Position numbers and translations under genes: made by a program. Below, piece after piece: positions 9,457 through 16,985 of a DNA stretch of 64,000 nt. The notes below the pieces were generated by a model that had not been told where the DNA came from, made no database searches, and saw only the letters and a program-made list of their open reading frames with translations. Numbering within the stretch: position 1 is the stretch's first letter; each line of letters begins with the position of its first letter. This DNA comes from Bacteroidetes bacterium GWF2_38_335 (GTDB lineage: Bacteria; Bacteroidota; Bacteroidia; Bacteroidales; GWF2-38-335), in NCBI GenBank assembly GCA_001769535.1, contig MEOH01000007.1:1-64000 (forward strand), given 5' to 3'.

Positions 9457-9974
9457 TTGATCTCCAGGATGTTTAAGACGTATTTTGCGTCATAACTGTA
9501 TTCATCCGGTCTTCCGGAATAAAAAAGCAAATCATACAATCCGTAAAGTGAATCATTCAGGGTAATCTCAAAATCTTCCATGTCGCTGTTATAAGCTCCG
9601 TCTAATGCTTCAATTTTTCCCGATTGATATATCAATTCATCCCTTATAATCCGGTAATAAAAACCTGAAGCTACAGGATTTGAAATATACCCTGTAATTT
9701 TATTGGTTTCATTTAAAAGAATATTGATGGAGTCATTTTCAGTATTTAAAAAGAATTCATTTGGTGGCAGTTCTTGTGCCGGTTCATAGCATGTAACGCA
9801 GCTTTGAAAAGTCAGGGAAATTGATGTTAATGCTATAATTGCTGCTCCCAGGTGAAGTTTTCTTTTAAGCAACCGGGCATTTTTCGGATTTATAAAAAGC
9901 AAAAAGCTGATCACAACAAAGGCAACCGATAAAGCTGGTAAAACAATATAACCAAAAACTTTTTCCTTTTCCAT
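9453..9974 (-). CDS. Putative lipoprotein partnered with radical SAM enzyme
   Basis: About 173 residues from the ATG at 9974; an upstream ATG at 10016 in the same frame would add 14 residues of poor signal character. Two hydrophobic segments are visible: an N-terminal helix (VFGYIVLPALSVAFVVISF), a basic stretch (KNARLLKRKLH), then a second ending LTFQSC-VTC, which resembles a lipobox and has a second Cys three residues later. The remainder is a beta-rich ~110-residue domain with a regular NDSLYGLYDLLFYSG region, reminiscent of a small Ig-like or carboxypeptidase-like fold. It is the first gene of the pair with the radical SAM enzyme (ATGA overlap). Function unknown; it may be the enzyme's substrate. 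Confidence 0.7.
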   Translation of the reverse strand: MEKEKVFGYIVLPALSVAFVVISFLLFINPKNARLLKRKLHLGAAIIALTSISLTFQSCVTCYEPAQELPPNEFFLNTENDSINILLNETNKITGYISNPVASGFYYRIIRDELIYQSGKIEALDGAYNSDMEDFEITLNDSLYGLYDLLFYSGRPDEYSYDAKYVLNILEIK

Positions 9975-10089
9975 GGGATTTTTGTTTATCCAAAGATAAA
10001 AAAAACGAGCGAACACACAAAAAATTATTTAAAATGAATCTAAATTAGAATTTATTTTGTATATTGCAGCAAAAATAAAGTACTCTGAT

Positions 10090-10614
10090 ATGAAAAAAAC
10101 AGCAATAATTTATTGGCCCTATAAAGGAGCAACCGAAAAGGCTGCAATTAAAATACATGCGGCACTTGGAAAAGAAAAATCTGAAATTTTTAAGCTTAGT
10201 GAAGTTGATTTTTCAGTTTTTTCAAACTACGATCAGTTTATTATTGGAGGTTCCACAGTGGGAGCCGACAACTGGCAGGATGCTTATAAAGGTGAACAGT
10301 GGGGACCATTTTCGAAAAGTTTGAATGATAACAAAGTGAGCTTAAAAGGCAAAAAAATAGCTCTTTTTGGAATGGGAAATCAGGTATTATATCCCGAGCA
10401 TTTTGTAAATGACATGAAGCTTTTACATGATTATTTTTCTTCACTTGACGCTGCCATTATTGGCTCATGGCCGGTAGAAGGTTATGAACATACCGACTCG
10501 AAAGCCATTTCAGGTGGTCATTTTATCGGACTTGCTCTTGATGAGGATACTCAGCCCGAATTGACCGATTCGCGTATTGCCGGATGGTTAAAGCAATTGG
10601 AAGGGGAGTTTTAA
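10090..10614 (+). CDS. Flavodoxin
   Basis: This 174-residue protein has the alpha/beta flavodoxin layout: first strand plus phosphate-binding loop AIIYWPYKGATEKAA (where the classic T/S-x-T-G-x-T is relaxed), strand and loop QFIIGGSTVGADNWQD (FMN-isoalloxazine loop), GKKIALFGMGNQVLYPEHF (third loop), and the C-terminal SWPVEGYEH and GLALDEDTQPELT segments typical of long-chain flavodoxins. It should act as a cytosolic FMN one-electron carrier, perhaps induced when iron is limiting. An in-frame upstream ATG at 10057 lacks homology; the ATG at 10090 begins MKKTAIIYW as in the family. No obvious operon partner. Confidence 0.92.
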   Translation: MKKTAIIYWPYKGATEKAAIKIHAALGKEKSEIFKLSEVDFSVFSNYDQFIIGGSTVGADNWQDAYKGEQWGPFSKSLNDNKVSLKGKKIALFGMGNQVLYPEHFVNDMKLLHDYFSSLDAAIIGSWPVEGYEHTDSKAISGGHFIGLALDEDTQPELTDSRIAGWLKQLEGEF

Positions 10615-10628
10615 CAAAGATGAAAAAT

Positions 10629-10647
10629 CCACCTTCTAAAAAGGTGG
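10629..10647. terminator. Weak hairpin after flavodoxin
   Basis: Stem CCACCTT / AAGGTGG with loop CTAAA begins 15 bases after the flavodoxin stop. It lacks a clear T run, so it may be a weak terminator or an mRNA 3' stabiliser. Confidence 0.35.
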
Positions 10648-10689
10648 TTATGTATTAATGGCTTGGTCAAATAAATGATATTGATTTAA

Positions 10690-10759
10690 GAACAAGGAAC
10701 ACCGATTTTAGATTTATGAACATAAAACTTCTAAAATCGAATATCGATGTTCCTCGTTC
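10690..10759. repeat. Imperfect inverted repeat, intergenic
   Basis: The left arm holds GAAC-AA-GGAACA and GATTTTAGA; the right arm holds TCTAAAATC and TGTTCC-TC-GTTC. The arms pair over two blocks separated by unpaired bases. It lies between convergent flavodoxin and DUF6485 genes, in a 177-base gap with no gene. It resembles dispersed intergenic repeats of Bacteroidota; no transposase is near. Confidence 0.6.
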
Positions 10760-10791
10760 GATATTCCTTTAATAAATAATTGTTTCTGTAA

Positions 10792-10998
10792 TTATTTCTC
10801 AGATCTTTTTTGCTTATATATTCTGATGAAATTTTCGATTGACCGGTCGTAGGTTTTTTCGATATCATCAGGGAAATAACAGGCAGGTAATTCACCGGCT
10901 TTACGGTGGTAATGCAAGCAATCACAGCAAATTCCCTTGCGACTACAGGGATAAGTGCAATTGCATTTTGTTGTATTGGATGATTGTTTACAGTCCAT
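10792..10998 (-). CDS. Cys-rich small protein, DUF6485-like
   Basis: A 68-residue protein from the ATG at 10998 (a GTG seven codons upstream is possible). It has eight Cys, seven of them in its first half, spaced [22 protein letters not shown], then [17 protein letters not shown] and a conserved [10 protein letters not shown] tail. This pattern matches DUF6485, a family of likely metal-binding small proteins in anaerobic Bacteroidota and Firmicutes with no known role. The Cys count suggests an iron-sulfur or zinc site. It lies 60 bases beyond the urocanate hydratase start... stop side, i.e. just upstream of an unrelated same-strand gene end, and may be monocistronic. Confidence 0.75.
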   Translation of the reverse strand: MDCKQSSNTTKCNCTYPCSRKGICCDCLHYHRKAGELPACYFPDDIEKTYDRSIENFIRIYKQKRSEK

Positions 10999-11057
10999 AG
11001 TATAAAGGTTTTCAGCCACAAATAATCATTTATCTGATTGTTTGTGGCTGAATATTT

Positions 11058-13064
11058 TTAGAATAAATTCTCAAGTATCTTGTCATCAGCAATATTAGGC
11101 ACGGTTACTTTCAATCCGGGTGTCCGCTCCATCTCACGCTTAATAGCAAATATAGCACCTTCATTTCTGGCCCAGCTTCTTCTTGCAATTCCGTTGTTTA
11201 CATCCCAATGCAGCATCATTCTGAGTCTGCGGTCAGCATCATCAGAACCGTCGAGTAGCATTCCGAATCCTCCGTTGATTACTTCGCCCCAGCCAACGCC
11301 TCCGCCATTATGAATTGAAACCCATGTGGCGCCACGGAATGAATCACCGATTACATTTTGAATGGCCATATCGGCAGTAAAACAACTGCCATCGTAAATA
11401 TTTGAGGTTTCCCTGAATGGAGAATCGGTTCCTGAAACATCGTGATGATCGCGGCCAAGAACAACCGGAGCAGATATTTTACCATCCTTAATGGCTTTAT
11501 TGAATGCAGCAGCGATTTTTGTTCTTCCCTCAGCATCGGCATATAGGATGCGTGCCTGCGATCCAACAACTAGTTTATTTTCTTTGGCTCCTTTGATCCA
11601 TTTGATGTTGTCTTTCATCTGTTGTGAAATCTCTTTAGGCGCAGTGGCTGAGATTTCTGAGAGTACTTCCATGGCAATTTTATCGGTCATATCAAGATCT
11701 TCGGGTTTTGAGGATGTGCACACCCAACGGAACGGACCAAATCCGTAATCAAAGCACATGGGTCCCATAATATCCTGAACATAAGATGGATATTTAAACG
11801 ATCCGTCTTCTTTTGTGATTTCAGCTCCGGCACGGCTTGATTCAAGCAAAAACGCATTGCCATAATCAAAGAAATACATGCCTTTAGAGGTAAGCTTGTT
11901 AATAGCTGCAACATGGCGGCACAAAGACTTTTGAAGGTATTCCTTGAATTTAGCCGGGTTTTCTGCCATCATTTTATTGGATTCCTCATAACTTAGTCCG
12001 GCCGGATAATACCCGCCTGCCCAGGGGTTGTGAAGTGAGGTCTGGTCTGATCCCAGGTCAATATAAATATTTCTTTCAGCCATTCTTTCCCACAGGTCAA
12101 CAACATTGCCCAAAAATGCTATTGAGCGGGCCTGGTTGTTTTCTCTGTATTTAAGAGCGGCATCAATTGTTTTATCAACATCTTCAATAACTTCATCTAC
12201 CCAGCCCTGTTCATGGCGTTTATAGGCTGCCTTTGGATTTATTTCAGCAGTGATGCTTACCACACCTGCAATATTTCCCGCTTTTGGCTGCGCGCCGCTC
12301 ATTCCGCCCAAACCGGCTGTTACAAAAATCCTTGTCTTGTTTTCTTCGCCGGGTTTTGAAATCATCCTGCAGGCATTCAGAACGGTGATTGTTGTTCCGT
12401 GGACAATTCCCTGCGGACCGATGTACATAAATGATCCGGCGGTCATCTGACCGTATTGTGTTACGCCCAAAGCGTTGAATTTTTCCCAGTCATCGGGTTT
12501 GGAGTAGTTTGGAATCATCATGCCGTTGGTTACAACAACGCGCGGAGCGTCTTTGTGTGAAGGAAAAACGCCCATGGGGTGACCCGAGTACATAACCAGG
12601 GTTTGTTCATCGGTCATTTCAGCAAGATATTTCATTGCCAGACGGTATTGTGCCCAGTTTTGGAAAACTGCTCCGTTTCCGCCATAAGTAATCAGCTCAT
12701 GGGGATGCTGAGCCACGGCATAATCAAGGTTGTTACTGAGCATCAGCATGATGGCTGCTGCCTGTTTTGATTTATGCGGAAAATCGTTAATTGATCGGGC
12801 ATATATTTTATAATCGGGTCTCAGCCGGTACATATAAATTCTGCCGTAAGTTTTAAGCTCAACGGCAAATTCTTTGGCAAGTTCTTCGTGCTGCGAATTG
12901 GGGAAATATCTGAGGGCATTTTTAACAGCCAGTTTCTTTTCTTTCAGCGTCAGTATATCTTTCCTTTTCGGAGCATGGTTTATGGTGCTGTCGTAAGGTT
13001 TTTGTTGTGGCAATATTTGTGGAATGCCTTCAAGAATTTCGTTATGAAAATTATATGTGCTCAT
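11058..13064 (-). CDS. hutU: Urocanate hydratase
   Basis: Urocanase adds water to urocanate to give imidazolonepropionate in histidine breakdown, using tightly bound NAD as an electrophile. At 668 residues it is of the long type found in Bacteroidota and eukaryotes rather than the ~557-residue proteobacterial form. Seen are TYGGNGAVFQNWAQY near residue 125, MYSGHPMGVFPS, the glycine-rich GLGGMSGAQPKAG NAD region, and DYGFGPFRWVCTSS, whose Cys is the conserved active-site-region residue. The other hut genes (hutH, hutI, ftcD) are not in the window. It lies alone, with a 59-base gap to the DUF6485 gene downstream. Confidence 0.96.
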   Translation of the reverse strand: MSTYNFHNEILEGIPQILPQQKPYDSTINHAPKRKDILTLKEKKLAVKNALRYFPNSQHEELAKEFAVELKTYGRIYMYRLRPDYKIYARSINDFPHKSKQAAAIMLMLSNNLDYAVAQHPHELITYGGNGAVFQNWAQYRLAMKYLAEMTDEQTLVMYSGHPMGVFPSHKDAPRVVVTNGMMIPNYSKPDDWEKFNALGVTQYGQMTAGSFMYIGPQGIVHGTTITVLNACRMISKPGEENKTRIFVTAGLGGMSGAQPKAGNIAGVVSITAEINPKAAYKRHEQGWVDEVIEDVDKTIDAALKYRENNQARSIAFLGNVVDLWERMAERNIYIDLGSDQTSLHNPWAGGYYPAGLSYEESNKMMAENPAKFKEYLQKSLCRHVAAINKLTSKGMYFFDYGNAFLLESSRAGAEITKEDGSFKYPSYVQDIMGPMCFDYGFGPFRWVCTSSKPEDLDMTDKIAMEVLSEISATAPKEISQQMKDNIKWIKGAKENKLVVGSQARILYADAEGRTKIAAAFNKAIKDGKISAPVVLGRDHHDVSGTDSPFRETSNIYDGSCFTADMAIQNVIGDSFRGATWVSIHNGGGVGWGEVINGGFGMLLDGSDDADRRLRMMLHWDVNNGIARRSWARNEGAIFAIKREMERTPGLKVTVPNIADDKILENLF

Positions 13065-13231
13065 TTTTTAAAATTTTTGTAAAAATAGTAAAATGCCTGT
13101 TTATTTTAAACTGCTGCGAATGAATTTGCAGAATTTTTCGGAAGTGCATTTTTTTCAACCGAAACCCGGTATCTTATAAAAAAAAAAGCTGCCAACCAAA
13201 CGGAAGACAGCCTTAATATTTTAAAAGATAA

Positions 13232-13819
13232 TTATTTAATTGTTATCGATTTAGCCATTGCATACAGGGTTGAAATCTGTTCGGGAGTCAGATTTACGAA
13301 AGTGTCAGATTCCACTTTGTAATTTGAATCTTTGCCTTTAAGGATCATGGCAAAATTATAAACAAGTGTTTCATCAGATTTGTTCATGGCTTCATAAACA
13401 ACACCGTTTTCATCTTCTACAAGAAATCTTTTAAATTCAAGAAACATGTTTTTTTCAATTTCTTCCTTCACTTTTGCAAAATCAACTGCAGTTTTTGAGA
13501 TATAAAATTTAATATCAGAGCTGGAGTCAAACTGGATTACGATTTGCTGTTGTTTTCCTTCGTCAGTTTGCAATTCGGAAGTGTAAATATAAGCTTCGGC
13601 AGGGCATTTAACAGCAGCATCCAATCCGAATTCTTTCAGTTCCTTATCAACAAAACCATCGGGAATAACCGGGTTGATTGTAACTTCGGGTCCTTCGGTT
13701 TTTTGTTCAGTGGTATCTTTCTTTTCTTTGTTTTCTTCCTTTTTGCTGTCGCCGCATGATGAGATGATAATTGCAGAAGCAACCAAAAGAATCATAAAAA
13801 ATTTTGCAATCATGGCCAT
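13232..13819 (-). CDS. Lipoprotein of unknown function
   Basis: From the ATG at 13819 (another at 13813) the 195-residue product has a signal sequence MIAKFFMILLVASAIIISSC with lipobox ISSC, then a charged linker rich in Lys/Glu/Asp, then a ~150-residue globular domain with alternating beta segments (e.g. IVIQFDSSSDIKFYISK, VYEAMNKSDETLVYNFAMILKG). An in-frame start further upstream would disrupt the signal peptide. No family recognised; anchoring in the periplasm is predicted from the lipobox. The small lipoprotein at 14826-15233 has a similar signal and charged linker but is not clearly homologous in the rest. Confidence 0.8.
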   Translation of the reverse strand: MAMIAKFFMILLVASAIIISSCGDSKKEENKEKKDTTEQKTEGPEVTINPVIPDGFVDKELKEFGLDAAVKCPAEAYIYTSELQTDEGKQQQIVIQFDSSSDIKFYISKTAVDFAKVKEEIEKNMFLEFKRFLVEDENGVVYEAMNKSDETLVYNFAMILKGKDSNYKVESDTFVNLTPEQISTLYAMAKSITIK

Positions 13820-13941
13820 ATAGTTTTTAGTTAATATTAAAATCAATATGCAAAAAAAGTAAAAAAAGATGAGATAATGAACTGCTTTCAATCATTTTTA
13901 TACACTGATTTGGGATTATTATGAACTAGTATGGGTGTGAA

Positions 13942-13977
13942 AATCCGCGAAAATCAGTCCAATCCGCGTCATCAGTG
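13942..13977. repeat. Two-unit 19-base degenerate tandem repeat
   Basis: AATCCGCG-AAAATCAGT-CC is followed at once by AATCCGCG-TCATCAGTG in the gap before the sirtuin gene. This type of AATCCGCG phrase is commonly seen as dispersed intergenic sequence; no gene content. Confidence 0.5.
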
Positions 13978-14029
13978 TTCCATTTGATTATAATAAAATT
14001 ATTATCTTTAAAAACTAAAAAAAACAAAT

Positions 14030-14767
14030 ATGGATCAAATCAAAAAAGCCGCTGAATTAATCAGAAAATCAAAGCATACAACGGTTTTTACCGGGGCCGG
14101 AATTTCTGTTGAGAGTGGAATTCCTGCATTCAGGGGCCCTGGCGGGTTGTGGACAAAATATGACCCCAAAGTGCTTGAGCTTTCTTATTTTCATTCAAAT
14201 ACAAAGGAATCGTGGACTTTGATAAAAGAGGTTTTTTATGATTTTTTTGGACAGGGAAAACCAAACGGAGCACATATTGCCATTGCAAAACTTGAACAAA
14301 TGGGCTATGTGAAAACAGTGATTACTCAGAATATTGATAACCTGCATCAGGAGGCCGGGAGCAAAAAAGTTTATGAATATCATGGAACTTCAAAGTACCT
14401 TGTATGCGAAAAATGCGGGGCAAGGTACGATGTGTCGGATGTAAACCTGAACTCACTGCCTCCCTTATGCGATTGTGGGTATTATCTGAAACCCGATTTT
14501 ATTTTCTTTGGTGAAGGAATTCCTGAAAAAGCTGCTCTGGGTTCAGAGAATGAAGCCCGGATTGCTGACGTTTTTCTGGTAATAGGAACCACCGGTGAAG
14601 TAATGCCTGCCTGCATGATCCCATACAAGGCAAAAGAAAATAATGCTAAAATAATTGAGATCAACCCCGAAACATCATCCTTTACCAAATACATAACCGA
14701 CATTCACCTGAAAGGTAAAGCTGTTGAAATTATGAATGCTCTTTATAATGAGATTGTTGGAAAATAA
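14030..14767 (+). CDS. NAD-dependent protein deacylase, sirtuin
   Basis: This 245-residue Sir2-family enzyme would remove acyl groups from lysines using NAD, giving O-acyl-ADP-ribose and nicotinamide. Seen are the NAD-binding GAGISVESGIPAFRG (residues 22-36), TQNIDNLHQEAG (99-110) with the conserved Asn and Asp, catalytic His118 in YEYHGT, and a zinc site of four Cys: CEKC (126, 129) and CDC (147, 149). The C-terminal GTTGEVMPA and the EINPE stretch complete the Rossmann NAD site. Length fits the bacterial CobB class. It has a near-consensus -7 box (TATCTTTA, 14003-14010) with TTTG 16 bases upstream. The next gene has its own promoter. Confidence 0.94.
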   Translation: MDQIKKAAELIRKSKHTTVFTGAGISVESGIPAFRGPGGLWTKYDPKVLELSYFHSNTKESWTLIKEVFYDFFGQGKPNGAHIAIAKLEQMGYVKTVITQNIDNLHQEAGSKKVYEYHGTSKYLVCEKCGARYDVSDVNLNSLPPLCDCGYYLKPDFIFFGEGIPEKAALGSENEARIADVFLVIGTTGEVMPACMIPYKAKENNAKIIEINPETSSFTKYITDIHLKGKAVEIMNALYNEIVGK

Positions 14768-14768
14768 C

Positions 14769-14776
14769 TATATTTG
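14769..14776 (+). promoter_or_regulatory. Putative -7 box for small lipoprotein gene
   Basis: TATATTTG matches TAnnTTTG and lies just after the sirtuin stop, 49 bases before the lipoprotein ATG, supporting separate transcription. Confidence 0.5.
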
Positions 14777-14825
14777 CATTTAAATAACTTTTTAAACGGA
14801 CAATTTAAAACTAAAAAACAAGAAA

Positions 14826-15233
14826 ATGAAAAAACTTTTATCAATTATGGTTCTTGCACTTGCAGTTGTATTCATTACTTCATGCGGTGACAAAAAAGAA
14901 GAAAAAAAAGACGATAAAAAAACTGACACAGTTGCTACTGACACAGTAAAAGCTGAAGAAGCTCCTATCGTTGTTTCTCCCGAAATGGAAGAATTTATGG
15001 GAATGTTCGATGGAACTTACCAGAAAGTTGAAGAAGCTATTGCAAAATTTGCTTCAACCGAAGAAATGAAAGAAGACGAAATGGGTATGTATGACATGAG
15101 CGAACCCGGAATCGTTTCAGCCGAAGGTGACTGTTACGTAATGGAAGCCAAAGCCGGTATGACAATCCGTGTTTACAAACTTTGCTGGGCTGATGGCAAA
15201 ATCGCTTCAATCGAATTTATTGAAATGAAGTAA
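14826..15233 (+). CDS. Small acidic lipoprotein
   Basis: A 135-residue protein with signal MKKLLSIMVLALAVVFITSC (lipobox ITSC), then a Lys/Glu/Asp-rich linker with two TDTV motifs, then an acidic ~75-residue domain (MEEFMGMFDGTYQKVEEAI, EGDCYVMEAKAGMTIRVYKLCW) with two Cys. No family recognised. Codon usage is biased to preferred-looking codons and the gene is followed by a strong terminator, suggesting a well-expressed single-gene unit. Likely an abundant cell-envelope lipoprotein of unknown role. Confidence 0.85.
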   Translation: MKKLLSIMVLALAVVFITSCGDKKEEKKDDKKTDTVATDTVKAEEAPIVVSPEMEEFMGMFDGTYQKVEEAIAKFASTEEMKEDEMGMYDMSEPGIVSAEGDCYVMEAKAGMTIRVYKLCWADGKIASIEFIEMK

Positions 15234-15251
15234 TTTTTATTACTGAAAAAG

Positions 15252-15281
15252 AAAATCCCGGTTATGCCGGGATTTTTTTTT
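15252..15281. terminator. Terminator after small lipoprotein gene
   Basis: Stem AAATCCCGG / CCGGGATTT with loop TTATG, then a T run on the plus strand. It lies 19 bases after the stop, between convergent genes. Confidence 0.85.
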
Positions 15282-15335
15282 GATATAATTTTTTTTACCT
15301 CTGAATTAGTAATTATCAGATTCGATTTTTTATAA

Positions 15336-16391
15336 TTATTGTTTAGCCAGTTGATCATTAATAATAAAATAAGTCATTCCAACTCTTATGCCCTCAGTAT
15401 AAGTAACTACAAAAGCATCTTCATAACCAGTTTCTTTCAGTATTTTTAATGAATGTCTTGCCACATCAACTGAATTATAGTCGCCAACCATAATTTTTGT
15501 ATATCCATTTACTGTATTTTCCATTGTTATCGGGTTAATTCCAAAAAAAGCGTCTTCGTCGATATCGCCTATAAATGCTCCAATTTGAACCTTGTAAGTG
15601 TTTTTTATTTCGGGTAAATTTTCATTAATGGTTTCTTCTTCGTCCTGGTATGTGAAATCAATTTCTGCTTTTTCCTTTATCGTGAACTCGGTAAGCAATG
15701 ATTGGTCAAGTTTATTATTATTGAATTCAGAAAGATTGGCAGAATAATCCAAATTTGCCAACCAAGTTGGTTCAATTTCATAATCAAATCCAATTAAAAG
15801 ACTTATTGCTATTTCCTGTATCTGTATGGCTTTTTCTTCTGCTTTTTCAGCTTCAAAAAGTGATGCAATAGATTTGCTGTAAGTATCATTTTCATATGCT
15901 TTTTCAATCATGTTTTTTGACTTGTCATACAAATCTTGAGACTGAATAATCAGTTCCTTTGCTGCTCTTTTATTATCAGATTTGTTTTCAATAATTAATT
16001 CATCAATTAATTTTTTGTAAAGATTATATGTTAAATCGTTAGCTAATTCAATGTATTCAAGCGATTCAAATTGAGCTGTAAATGCAATATATTCTAGTTT
16101 TTCTGCTTTTTTCAGTGCCCGTGAATGAAGATCATTATAATTTTTTGATAAAAAAGCAATTTCTTTAATCTGATTTACTTCAATAAAAGTGTTATTTGCC
16201 ATGTTAAGTAGTCTAACAGACTCATTTTTCATTTCATTATTCTGATTCAGAATATATAAATCTTCATCTGAGAGAGAAATGCCAGTTATTATTTTATACT
16301 GATTGCTTTTTGAAAAGGAAGGATTCTGCGATAGCCCCTGATTATAAAGAAAAATTGCTGATAATGCGAGGATAAATAGTTGAGTTTTCAT
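15336..16391 (-). CDS. Secreted helical protein with C-terminal SPOR domain
   Basis: The 351-residue product has a signal peptide (MKTQLFILALSAIFLYNQGLSQ), then ~200 residues that look mainly helical, rich in Glu/Lys/Ala and Leu (possible coiled coil, e.g. around EAEKAEEKAIQIQEIA), then an acidic linker and a C-terminal ~75-residue SPOR domain (TYKVQIGAFIGDI, later AFVVTYTEGIRV). SPOR domains bind glycan strands of peptidoglycan stripped of stem peptides, so the protein probably works at the cell wall or division site. A perfect -7 box lies 32 bases upstream. Monocistronic, convergent with the small lipoprotein gene. The gene is more AT-rich than its neighbours. Confidence 0.75.
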   Translation of the reverse strand: MKTQLFILALSAIFLYNQGLSQNPSFSKSNQYKIITGISLSDEDLYILNQNNEMKNESVRLLNMANNTFIEVNQIKEIAFLSKNYNDLHSRALKKAEKLEYIAFTAQFESLEYIELANDLTYNLYKKLIDELIIENKSDNKRAAKELIIQSQDLYDKSKNMIEKAYENDTYSKSIASLFEAEKAEEKAIQIQEIAISLLIGFDYEIEPTWLANLDYSANLSEFNNNKLDQSLLTEFTIKEKAEIDFTYQDEEETINENLPEIKNTYKVQIGAFIGDIDEDAFFGINPITMENTVNGYTKIMVGDYNSVDVARHSLKILKETGYEDAFVVTYTEGIRVGMTYFIINDQLAKQ

Positions 16392-16422
16392 TTGGTTGGA
16401 TTTTTATGGTTTATCAATATAA

Positions 16423-16430
16423 CAAAGGTA
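16423..16430 (-). promoter_or_regulatory. Putative -7 box for SPOR-domain gene
   Basis: Minus-strand TACCTTTG matches TAnnTTTG, 32 bases before the start codon. Confidence 0.45.
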
Positions 16431-16511
16431 ATTTACAGAGGATTTCAATAATATAGGCCAATTACCTTTTACTTCAATGAAAACACTTAATTATATAAGC
16501 AAAAACACTTA

Positions 16512-16985
16512 TTATACCCCGCAATGGCAATTAGCCCTAGCTTCTGAAAGTGGCTTTTTTACTCTTCTTAAAAATTTTGTTTTGATGTATTTCCTTAATT
16601 CCTCAGGTTCGGGGTTTGATTTATTTTCAAATAACTCAACATATCGGACAGGAGAGTAATGATAATATCCCAGTCGTTTTCCATCGGCATCTTTTTCCTT
16701 ATTCCTCAGAGTATACAAAAGGTAATAATGATCAACCAGAAATTGATTCAGACTGTCTGCAACAACTGTGGTACGGTATTTACGTTCTCCTTTATAAATG
16801 GACATCATTTCAAATTCAATAAAAAAATACTCTTTTTCTGCCCTGAATTCTGACTGGTATCCAACCACTTTGCCGGCAAATACAAATCTGCTGCTGTCGA
16901 ATGACTTTATTGCAACAGAGTCTGACTGGCCTTTCATTCCTGAAAAAGCAAGCAAAATAATCCATATAGTGAGGAAGTTTTTCAA
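16512..16985 (-). CDS. Small secreted protein, function unknown
   Basis: A 157-residue product beginning at a TTG codon that overlaps the stop of the upstream hydrolase gene by four bases (TTGA), so translation is coupled. TTG is chosen because it gives a full signal peptide (MKNFLTIWIILLAFSGMKGQ); the next Met is inside that signal. The mature part is a ~130-residue beta-rich domain with FVFAGKVVGYQSEF and YFFIEFEMMSIYKGE, and ends in a Cys pair CHC. No family recognised with confidence. Likely periplasmic and a partner or accessory of the hydrolase made from the same mRNA. Confidence 0.75.
   Translation of the reverse strand: MKNFLTIWIILLAFSGMKGQSDSVAIKSFDSSRFVFAGKVVGYQSEFRAEKEYFFIEFEMMSIYKGERKYRTTVVADSLNQFLVDHYYLLYTLRNKEKDADGKRLGYYHYSPVRYVELFENKSNPEPEELRKYIKTKFLRRVKKPLSEARANCHCGV

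Noticed and set aside
10731-11021. 96-codon minus-strand frame overlapping the Cys-rich gene
   Set aside because: It runs out of frame over DUF6485-like codons and the inverted repeat; the other frame has the family pattern.
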